From: Paenibacillus endophyticus
GTDB taxonomy: Bacteria; Bacillota; Bacilli; Paenibacillales; Paenibacillaceae
Assembly (NCBI RefSeq): GCF_014192395.1
Contig: NZ_JACHXW010000010.1
Coordinates: forward strand, 131,592 to 195,591
Direction: 5' to 3'
DNA: 64,000 nt
Shown here: positions 1 to 6,686 of the stretch, in pieces
Position numbering within the stretch: the first letter of the stretch is position 1
Layout: each line of letters begins with the position of its first letter
Notes under the pieces: generated by a model
Told to the model about the DNA's origin: nothing
The model's input: only the letters and a program-made list of their open reading frames with translations
Database searches by the model: none
Translations under genes and position numbers: made by a program

Positions 1-992
1 GCGGTAAGGTCGACGTCTGCTCTCGTTGTGCCGAAGCCCCAGCCTCCAGCATCAATTGCGCCTTTCTGAACCTCTTGATTCAGAATAAATTGAATAAGCT
101 TTTCCCTCGTAGTCTGTACCGCAGCGCCTTCCGCCAATGGAACCTCGTACTGATGAGTATCCAAGGCAATGAGAGCAAATATAGGACCGTTAATCCCTTG
201 TTTAATGACATAATCAAAATCAGCGAGCGCTTGTGAAATATCGTAGCCCGCCACGCTATGTATGTCTCTTCCAATAGAGGCTAGCCCCATTATTAATCGA
301 GCGTGTTCTGTACTTTTGCTATTATCGAGCTTGCCGCCGTATTTCAGCATGAGTGCTCTTACTTGCTCAGTCACGTTATAGTAGTAAGAATCATAGTACT
401 TATCCGGTACGGGGTAATTGGCGCGTGCCAAAGAGATGACAGTCCATTCGCCGGCACCCGTTCCAAACTTCGGGCTCTTGACCGTTTTCACTAAATAAGC
501 GAGACTTTTCTCAAGCTGCTCCGCGGCTGCTGCGCTCTGCACGAATGCGTAATGAACCGTATAGCTTTCCTCTGCAAGGTTACCAGCCGTATCGACTGCA
601 GACAATGTAATGACATTGTCGCCTGGCTGCAGGGTGACGGTGTACGTCTCATCCTTGGCTGTGACCAGGTCCCCGTTGAGTTTAACTGCCAGTTGTACAG
701 CCGGATCTGCTGTGTCTACAGCTGATGCCGTAAAGCTAAGCTTGCGATAAATCACTTGCTGCGACTCGACTAAGCCAGTAGAGCTAATAACCGGCTTTTC
801 TATGTCCGCAGCAATGTTCAGGCTCGCTAGATCAGCATCTCCAATTTCCTGGCTGCTCTCCGTATGGTCCAGCACATCGTAGACATGCTCGTTCGCATCT
901 TCTGCTGCATAGGAAACCTGGCTATTGGCTGAAAGCATTGTCATACACACACTTACAATTAACAACCATGCAATAAATCGATTAGTATTCAT
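1..992 (-). CDS. Secreted alpha-helical barrel protein, transcobalamin-like candidate (C-terminus outside window)
   Basis: The frame is open from the ATG at 992 to the window edge, so only the first 330 or so codons are present. A ribosome binding site (AAGGGGAG, six bases before ATG) supports the start. The product has a signal peptide (residues 1-30, ending near SYAA), an Ig/cadherin-like stretch (about 55-150), then helices of the prenyltransferase/terpene-cyclase alpha-barrel type; GAIDAGGWGFG followed by ADVDLTA near the edge is the typical repeat of that fold. Human transcobalamin and intrinsic factor combine such a barrel with a DUF4430-like beta domain. Because the gene sits directly behind a cobalamin riboswitch, I infer a surface cobalamin-binding or uptake protein. 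The decisive C-terminal domain is not visible. Binding itself is inference. Confidence 0.7.
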   Translation of the reverse strand, partial: MNTNRFIAWLLIVSVCMTMLSANSQVSYAAEDANEHVYDVLDHTESSQEIGDADLASLNIAADIEKPVISSTGLVESQQVIYRKLSFTASAVDTADPAVQLAVKLNGDLVTAKDETYTVTLQPGDNVITLSAVDTAGNLAEESYTVHYAFVQSAAAAEQLEKSLAYLVKTVKSPKFGTGAGEWTVISLARANYPVPDKYYDSYYYNVTEQVRALMLKYGGKLDNSKSTEHARLIMGLASIGRDIHSVAGYDISQALADFDYVIKQGINGPIFALIALDTHQYEVPLAEGAAVQTTREKLIQFILNQEVQKGAIDAGGWGFGTTRADVDLT

Positions 993-1041
993 GATGAACT
1001 CCCCTTCCTATTCGTCCAAACGATTTATGAAATAAATCTAT

Positions 1042-1078
1042 ACAAAAAAACCTCTCACCGTTAATGGTTAAGAGGTTT
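1042..1078 (-). terminator. Riboswitch expression-platform terminator
   Basis: On the minus strand AAACCTCT (1078-1071) pairs with AGAGGTTT (1055-1048) and is followed by a run of T. It lies between the cobalamin aptamer and the start codon at 992, so it is the regulated terminator of that gene. Its loop segment TTAACGGTG (1064-1056) is perfectly complementary over nine bases to CACCGTTAA (1147-1139) at the 3' side of the aptamer, which gives a plausible antiterminator. Confidence 0.8.
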
Positions 1079-1138
1079 AATAGATTATACAGCTAACTAT
1101 TGCATGCACTAATAAACACCTCCCTATCCATCGTAGAG

Positions 1139-1310
1139 TTAACGGTGTAATGAAAACAGGCAGGTATTCTGGCTCGGGATCAACATCCTTGCAAACATGC
1201 CGGTTTCCCGGCGGCAGCCTTGCAAAGACTCCTCCATTACAGTGGCGGGACCGCGCAGGAATTAAACCTGCTTCCCTTTTAACCAATCCATGGATTTCTT
1301 GCTTCATTCC
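1139..1310 (-). promoter_or_regulatory. Cobalamin (AdoCbl) riboswitch
   Basis: Read on the minus strand, the segment shows AAGGGAAGCAGG near its 5' side, TCCTGCGCGGTCCC, the B12-box signature GCCACTGTAA, and a distal GCCGGGAAACC followed by ACCTGCCTG. This order is that of the cobalamin riboswitch family. It precedes the surface protein gene starting at 992 and ends next to the terminator at 1042-1078. Outer limits are approximate. Low cobalamin should allow the antiterminator to form and the gene to be read. Confidence 0.9.
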
Positions 1311-1410
1311 ATCATTGGCACCTGTTTCTTCTATGAAATTTTCTTGCTCATCATACCGAATATTTGCTCGTTTGTCATGTTAAAGTTTGTGGACGCGCCT
1401 GTGATTGCAC

Positions 1411-1444
1411 AAAAAATGAAGGTGCCCGCGGGCACCCTCATTAT
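1411..1444 (-). terminator. Terminator of the TerC gene
   Basis: GGTGCCC/GGGCACC forms a perfect palindrome at 1421-1436, flanked by ATGA and TCAT arms. The minus strand continues into a T run. It lies 40 bases after the stop codon of the TerC-family gene. Confidence 0.8.
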
Positions 1445-1483
1445 TAACGAAACGATATGCAGGTACATATTCGAATTTTACAC

Positions 1484-2272
1484 TTAAGCCGCTTCCGAAG
1501 CCCGATCCTGCTTCTCTTTGCCGCCTGATACGAACCAGCCGATAACAGCAATCAGCAGAAGCACAACATAGAACGTTACTTTCCAGCCTGTCGATTCCGC
1601 AAAATCATGCGGGATCACGTGCAGTGATGGATGTGCCAGCGTATGTACCGCTAGCTTGACGCCGACCCAGCCGACAATGAAGAACGCTGCGACTTCCAAT
1701 GCAGGTCTGCTCTCCAACAGCTTCACGAACATATTCGCTGCAAAACGCATGATGACCAGACCGATAAACCCGCCAAGGAAAATTACGATAAAGTGACCGC
1801 CATCCATGCCTCCGATTTTCGGCAATGTTGTTGCCGGCAATGCGACGGCTAGTGCTACAGCTGCCAGAATAGAGTCGATTGCAAAAGCGATATCCGCGAT
1901 TTCAACCTTCAAGACCGTTACCCAGAAACCGCTTTTCTTAGGTTCCTTGCCCGAGCTCTTGGCTACGGAATCGTCGGCTTTTTTTATGATAAGCTTACGG
2001 AATATGTGGTTGAGCGATATGAACAGAAGATAGAGCGCTCCGATCGCCTGAACCTGCCAGACATCCACCAGAAACGATATAGCAAACAACGAACCAAAAC
2101 GGAAAACAAACGCGCCTGCCAATCCGTAGAACAACGCCTTCTTACGTTCAACTGGCGGCAAATGCTTAACCATTATCGCCAGCACTAGCGCGTTATCGGC
2201 TGCGAGCAAACCTTCCAGCGCAACCAATACGAGCAACACCCAGCCATACTCCATTAACAAACTTAAATCCAT
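1484..2272 (-). CDS. TerC-family integral membrane protein (YkoY/Alx-like)
   Basis: 262 residues with about seven hydrophobic segments. The N-terminal helix carries the family signature ALEGLLAADNALVLA with conserved acidic residues inside the membrane; a second one (KVEIADIAFAIDSILA) follows near residue 125, also typical of TerC proteins. Family members such as E. coli Alx and B. subtilis YkoY/MeeF have been linked to manganese export and metallation of exported proteins. The leader carries a yybP-ykoY motif, which agrees with manganese control. The ATG at 2272 is preceded by AGGAGG at a good distance. A basic linker (about residues 95-115) separates the two halves. Confidence 0.9.
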   Translation of the reverse strand: MDLSLLMEYGWVLLVLVALEGLLAADNALVLAIMVKHLPPVERKKALFYGLAGAFVFRFGSLFAISFLVDVWQVQAIGALYLLFISLNHIFRKLIIKKADDSVAKSSGKEPKKSGFWVTVLKVEIADIAFAIDSILAAVALAVALPATTLPKIGGMDGGHFIVIFLGGFIGLVIMRFAANMFVKLLESRPALEVAAFFIVGWVGVKLAVHTLAHPSLHVIPHDFAESTGWKVTFYVVLLLIAVIGWFVSGGKEKQDRASEAA

Positions 2273-2324
2273 TTAACATCCTCCTAAAATAAAATGATGG
2301 GCTTGCCATCTGACTCCCAAACGC

Positions 2325-2450
2325 CAAGAGACCTTTGCCTTGTTAGGCAAAGGTCTCGCTAACAATGCCTTTATCGGCAATGCCCATAAAGCCGGAGAAC
2401 TTTCATTCTCGTATTGACGACTTTTATGTGACAGCTACTCCCCATTTGCG
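2325..2450 (-). promoter_or_regulatory. yybP-ykoY (Mn2+) riboswitch
   Basis: The minus strand shows GGGGAGTAGC at 2443-2434, then GTCGTCAATACGAGAA, CTCCGG, TTGCC...AAGGCA and GCGAGACCTTTGCC, which are the conserved blocks of the yybP-ykoY family in the right order. A 12-bp hairpin (2327-2338 with 2345-2356) closes the motif; no T run follows it, so control may be at translation or by a weak terminator. The TerC gene follows 50 bases downstream. Confidence 0.88.
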
Positions 2451-2696
2451 TATGGGTTAACTATTCAGTTGCGATAAGGCATCTTGCGTAAAGCGTCTAA
2501 TAAAAGGTGATACGGGGTGCGGACAACATTGGTTTCATGATTTATTGGTTAATTTCAAACATTCTTCTCTTCGATAAGCAGATTCTCGTTCAAGATCCAG
2601 CTCCTCTATATCGAAATGAAGTCGTTCAGCTCATATCAAGCATGTCCAAAATACCGTTAATTAATAGGTAGACGTAAAATTTCATCTTTGTTGCGT

Positions 2697-3200
2697 TCAA
2701 GTTCTCTCTAAATATGCAGCAAGTTGATCGAAGGTTGCGCCGAATCCTTGCTTCATGGACTCGTACATACCTAGGTAGAAGTTCAATTCCTCCTCTGGCA
2801 CGTCGATAGGCCCTCCGCGAAGCGTGATCACCGTTGTACCATCTATTTCATTAAAGGTCAGGGTATTGTGTATTTCCAGCGGAAACGATTCTGCGAATGG
2901 GGCTCGTACGATATTGCCTTCTGAATCGGAGAAACAATTACCGTATACAATCTTCTCCGGTGCTTCAATTTCGTAATAGACGAATTTGCCCCACATTTCG
3001 TGACCGTCAGGTGATTTCATATTGTAGTGAAAGGATCCTCCTGGGCGGAAATCCATCTCGGCAACTTCTATTTTGAATCCTTGCGGTCCCCACCAATTTT
3101 TCAAATGCTCCGCCTCCGACCACACCTTAAACACCAGATCACGCGGAGCTTTGAATGTTCGTGTAATGACTAACTGATTGTTTTCCATTTTAATTGACAT
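2697..3200 (-). CDS. SRPBCC / AHSA1-family protein
   Basis: 167 residues from the ATG at 3200, which has AAAGGAG seven to eight bases upstream; the longer open frame to 3287 lacks such a site. The fold is read from VFKVWSEAEHLKNWWGPQGF near the N-terminus, then FRPGGSFHYNMKSPDG and a C-terminal helix with GFGATFDQLAAYL. These mark the START-like, activator-of-Hsp90 homology group (PF08327). Such proteins bind hydrophobic ligands, and many sit beside an ArsR regulator; none is seen here. The gene appears monocistronic. Ligand and function are unknown. Confidence 0.88.
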   Translation of the reverse strand: MSIKMENNQLVITRTFKAPRDLVFKVWSEAEHLKNWWGPQGFKIEVAEMDFRPGGSFHYNMKSPDGHEMWGKFVYYEIEAPEKIVYGNCFSDSEGNIVRAPFAESFPLEIHNTLTFNEIDGTTVITLRGGPIDVPEEELNFYLGMYESMKQGFGATFDQLAAYLERT

Positions 3201-3503
3201 GTTTATTATCTCCTTTGTTCTGCTATTTGAAATCCCCCATACATCCATGTCTACCAGGTTTAAATAGAACATCCTCCATCGAGTCATAGGAGACTCGAAT
3301 TATAGATACTGCAGCCTTATAAGAATGTTGTTCCATTTGAATATACTTTATATAGAATTCCTGTCAAGGAATATAGTTATAACTTAAATAAGGACCTGTC
3401 AGTATGATTGGTTTCAGCGTATCTTCCATTGACCGTTGTTCAAGCAAAGCACATTATCCAACAGGGACTAGCTGAACTGGATTTTACGGCTACCTCTATC
3501 CTA

Positions 3504-3821
3504 GGGGCTATGTTGCAACTGAATGTTCCTTGTTGTTTATTATTCGTGCTAGGGGCCATGTTGCAAACGGATGTTCTTTATTGTTTATTATTCATGCTAG
3601 GGACCATGTTGCAAACGGATGTTCCTTGTTGTTTATTATTCATGTTAGAGGCCATGTTGCAAATGGATGTTCTTTATTGTTTATTATTCATGCTAGGAGC
3701 CATGTTGCAACCGGATGTTCCTTGTTGTTTATTATTCATACTAGGGGCCATGTTGCAAACGGATGTTCTTTATTGTTTATTATTCATGCTAGGGGCCATG
3801 TTGCAAACGGATGTTCCTTGT
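3504..3821. repeat. 48-bp tandem repeat, 6.6 copies, with 96-bp higher-order period
   Basis: Copies begin at 3504, 3552, 3600, 3648, 3696, 3744 and (partial) 3792. Each contains GCCATGTTGCAA or a close variant and ends with TTATTATTC. Alternate copies carry CCTTGTTG and CTTTATTG at the same place in strict order, so the array grew as a 96-bp dimer. Because 48 is a multiple of three, two plus-strand frames stay open through it. I see no ribosome binding site or domain and treat it as non-coding. Confidence 0.9.
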
Positions 3822-4688
3822 GGAAGTTATCAAAGTTAATAAAACAAAAGATCCCTTCTCATAGGCCGTATTTGGAAATTTTCAGTTCCACCTATTACGT
3901 TGTATAGGTTCAAAAAACCTTCGGATCCAGCATTTTTTTTAGCGGATTTGAAGGTTTATTATGTATTTTATCGGATTGGCTGACTCCGGAGCGCTCTTCT
4001 AGGACAGCCCTTTTTATTTTCCAGCTAGATGCCTACAACTGCACAACTGGTCAGAGATTTCTAGCATTTCTCGAGTTTCATCGTATGGTTTGCACGATCG
4101 TTTAAGCTACGCTGCACAAAGTGCAATAGAACCCTGTGCGGTGACAGCATTTGAAGGACTACGTTGTATAAGATACAACGTAAAGCTGAAATTACCTTGA
4201 AATAGTCGAGAATTCGCTGATTCTATTGCAGAAACTACAGCGGAAGGTTCGTGCAATCGCGCTAAATGGTCATTCTGTTGTAAAAAGTGCAACGTAGATC
4301 GCTGCTATAAAGGTTTCGCATCTACCTGCGTACAAAAATGGAAATGTATATACGTCTTCATCCTATTTTGCTTAAGACTTCATTTTGCCGACAATCAATT
4401 GTAATCCTAAAATAGGGCCTCAGCCTTTCCCAAGCTTTGCATACTCATACTCGTGCCCTACTTATCAAATGCAGCTTTCACAACGGCACGACTCGTGTCA
4501 ATCCTTCGAATAATAGGAAATGACTCCGACGCTGCAAATTTTTTTATTATCCATGAAAAATGCTCCCCTCACAGTAACAGGTTTTATCATTTCGCCTTTG
4601 TGCCGAATGGGGAGCATATCATTGTTCGGACAACATCTTCATCATCATCCAAATCTCTTTTACTGATTGGTTATTGGTTTACATTTGA
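3822..4688. other. Gene-poor stretch after the tandem array
   Basis: No convincing gene is seen. Short open frames at 4107-4292 (minus) and 4453-4692 (plus) have no ribosome binding site or recognisable domain. The stretch holds a loose hairpin (AAACCTTC at about 3915 with GAAGGTTT at about 3950) and a palindromic element at 4095-4300 with several TGCAAC/GTTGCA and TTGTA motifs. Confidence 0.6.
4161..4181. repeat. Perfect inverted repeat inside a possible dispersed element
   Basis: ACGTTGTAT and ATACAACGT are perfect 9-bp arms around AAG. Related words (TACGTTGTATA at about 3896, TAAAAAGTGCAACGTAG at about 4280) lie near. The layout resembles palindromic intergenic elements I associate with Paenibacillus genomes, but only a genome search could show that it is dispersed. 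Confidence 0.5.
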
Positions 4689-4891
4689 TTAGTTTTCCAA
4701 TAATTTCTGCACAAGCAAAGCAACCTCTGCTCTTGAGATATACGACTTTGACTCAAGCTTTTTGTTGCTGCTCTTCCCGTCACAAATCCTGTCGCTAAAC
4801 GATCTGCTATTCTCCTCCATGCCCACTCCGACTCATGATTTCCGTCGTCTACAAGATTCAGTAGCTGTTCGGCCCATTGTGCTTGAGGCAT
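4689..4891 (-). pseudogene. Broken C-terminal end of an SLH-domain protein
   Basis: In one minus frame the residues SYISRAEVALLVQKLLEN precede a TAA at 4689-4691; this is the usual end of an SLH domain (ISRAE followed by LLxxLL). The preceding part of an SLH domain (EWAWRRIADRLATGFVTG) is readable only in another frame, so a frameshift lies near 4745. No signal peptide or upstream gene body remains between here and the sigma factor gene. I read this as a relic of a larger surface protein gene. Confidence 0.55.
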
Positions 4892-4954
4892 AACTTTTCA
4901 TTGCATGGGCAACGGGAAACTCGGAAGAAAAGAATTCCCCCTTGATCTGCAGCT

Positions 4955-5818
4955 TCACTTCTCCATATACAGCAGCTTATCCGGATTTCTCACCACATAT
5001 AAGTTTTTAATCAAATCCCCTTCCACATGGAGCATAGCTACCGTATGAACGCGCTCATTGGAACGGAGAATAAGCCCAGGCTGCCCGTTGATTTGACCGA
5101 TCTCAATAACTACGTTTCCGTCAATTAATGCAGCCTGACGAACAGGACCAAGCAGGAACCTTGCAACAAGCTCCCTTGTTTCAATCGGTTCAACAGCGGC
5201 AGTCACTTTGCCTCCTCCGTCAGAGACCAGTACAACATCCTGACCAAGCATAGACATGACTTCATTTAGATTCCCCTGTTTCAGCGCCGTGACAAAGCCA
5301 TTAGCCCATTCGTGATTGGCTGCCTCCTGATGAATAAGCTCATCAGAGCTGATCCCCATCTTCGCTCTTGCACGGCTTAGCAGCTTGCGGCAATTCGCTT
5401 CACTTTTTTCTACTAGCTGGGCGATTTCATCATAATCAAAGCCAAGCGCCTCGCGAAGGACAAAAATCATTCGTTCCGAAGGCGAAAGCTTTTCAAGCAG
5501 AACAACCATCGCATAAGACAAAAGATCGTCACGGACGACCGATTCCATCGCATCTTCGTTCGAACTCAGAAAAGGCTCAGGCAGCCATTCGCCAAAGTAT
5601 TGCTCACGCTTCTTACGTGCTGACTTGTGCAAATCCAGACAGCGATTCGTAACCATTTTGCACAAATAGGCTTTCGGTTCAGCGAGTTTTTCCGACGGCA
5701 CGTCTATGATCTTCAAAAAAACGTCCTGCACCACATCCTCCGCATCCGAAACAGATCCGGTCAGCTGGTAAGCCAGCTTAAACAAAAGATTCTTGTACTG
5801 CTTATACAACTCTTGCAT
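4955..5818 (-). CDS. ECF41-group RNA polymerase sigma factor with fused SnoaL-like domain
   Basis: 287 residues. Region 2 (about 1-70: LFKLAYQLTGSVSDAEDVVQDVF) and region 4 (about 110-160: LSPSERMIFVLREALGFDYDEIAQLV) form the sigma part. The C-terminal 110 residues are a SnoaL-like extension with the two signatures of group ECF41, DGGGK (SDGGGKVTA) and NGQPG. In this group the extension replaces an anti-sigma factor and controls activity. ECF41 genes usually neighbour a carboxymuconolactone decarboxylase, oxidoreductase or epimerase gene; none lies next to this one. The ribosome binding site is weak (GTGGA). Confidence 0.9.
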   Translation of the reverse strand: MQELYKQYKNLLFKLAYQLTGSVSDAEDVVQDVFLKIIDVPSEKLAEPKAYLCKMVTNRCLDLHKSARKKREQYFGEWLPEPFLSSNEDAMESVVRDDLLSYAMVVLLEKLSPSERMIFVLREALGFDYDEIAQLVEKSEANCRKLLSRARAKMGISSDELIHQEAANHEWANGFVTALKQGNLNEVMSMLGQDVVLVSDGGGKVTAAVEPIETRELVARFLLGPVRQAALIDGNVVIEIGQINGQPGLILRSNERVHTVAMLHVEGDLIKNLYVVRNPDKLLYMEK

Positions 5819-5881
5819 TTGTCCACGTCCATTCTTATCTTTTTGCTCTATTCGTTCAGCTTATTGGTCTCTCTTTAATTA

Positions 5882-5909
5882 AAACAAGATAAGCTGCTCA
5901 TTTGTGACA
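5882..5909 (-). promoter_or_regulatory. Candidate ECF41-type promoter of the sigma gene
   Basis: TGTCACA at 5909-5903 on the minus strand matches the -35 element I recall for ECF41 promoters. The expected -10 (CGTC after 16 bases) is only half matched (TGTT). It lies 85 bases before the start codon and fits autoregulation. Confidence 0.45.
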
Positions 5910-5939
5910 AAAACAGGAGGTTCGTTATGGTGTCATTGC

Positions 5940-6373
5940 TCTTTCGTTACTGCTCTTTCGTTATTGCAGCTTCGTTACTGCTCTTTCGTTAATGTACATT
6001 CGTTGTTGCTCTTTCGTTACTGCTTTTTCGTTATTGCACCTTCGTTACTGCTCTTTCGTTATTGCACTTTCGTTATTGTACATTCGTTATTGCTCTTTCG
6101 TTATTGTTCTTTCGTTACTGCTTTTTCGTTATTGCACTTTCGTTATTGCTCTTTCGTTATTGCAGTTTCGTTATTGCACTTTCGTTATTGCTCTTTCGTT
6201 ATTGCACATTCGTTATTGCTCTTTCGTTATTGTTCTTTCGTTACTGCTTTTTCGTTACTACTCTTTCGTTATTGCTCTTTCGTTACTGCACTTTCGTTAT
6301 TGTACATTCGAAATTGCTCTTTCGTTATTGCACTTTCGTTATTGCACTTTCGTTACTGCTTTCCTGTTATTGC
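5940..6373. repeat. 14-bp tandem repeat, 31 copies
   Basis: Units such as TCTTTCGTTATTGC and ACTTTCGTTATTGC follow each other without gaps. The core TTCGTTA is nearly constant; the first two bases (TC, AC, AG, TT) and one interior base (TTATTG or TTACTG) vary. Units 11-13 are repeated exactly as units 20-22, so parts were copied as blocks of nine units (126 bp). Three plus frames stay open only because no stop occurs in the unit; I treat them as non-coding. The array lies 30 bases upstream of the candidate sigma promoter. Confidence 0.93.
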
Positions 6374-6634
6374 GTACTTTTCCGTTAGCGAACGGACCAC
6401 AGGCAAAAGAGAGGTGATCAGTGAGGTGATCAGTGAAGCGATAAACAAGCGATGCTTCATTGATCATTCTCCGTAAACACGTGGAATCTTGTAAACTTCT
6501 CAGCTTGAAATTCAACTCTCATCCATGCCCGACCGCTTGTTACTTTTGCATGTATCCGTATATGAATAACTCTATCTTATGAGGAAATTGAATTTTCGTA
6601 TAAAATGTCCATAATCAAACAAAATTATCCACAT

Positions 6635-6678
6635 AAAAAAGGATCATCCTGCATTTACATCAGCAGGATGACCCTTTC
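6635..6678 (-). terminator. Terminator of the chemoreceptor gene
   Basis: The minus strand reads AAAGGGTCATCCTGC, a ten-base loop, then GCAGGATGATCCTTT and a T run. One G-T pair interrupts the stem. It lies just after the stop codon at 6687. Confidence 0.88.
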
Positions 6679-6686
6679 AAGAAAAG

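Noticed and set aside
2530..2640. Short minus-strand open stretch rich in Glu and Leu
   Set aside because: Only about 32 codons without a start; it could be a relic but there is too little to name.
3408..3907. Two overlapping open frames (143 and 125 codons) over the 48-bp array
   Set aside because: They exist because the repeat unit is a multiple of three and lacks stops. No ribosome binding site, domain or codon pattern supports translation.
4107..4292. Open frame of 61 codons on the minus strand
   Set aside because: It lies inside the palindromic element and has no ribosome binding site.
3504..6373. The two tandem arrays as CRISPR
   Set aside because: Units are contiguous without unique spacers, and no cas gene is near.
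5904..6476. Three plus-strand open frames of 108-190 codons over the 14-bp array
   Set aside because: All frames encode the same Ser/Leu/Arg/Tyr/Cys repetition shifted by frame. This is a by-product of a repeat without stop codons.
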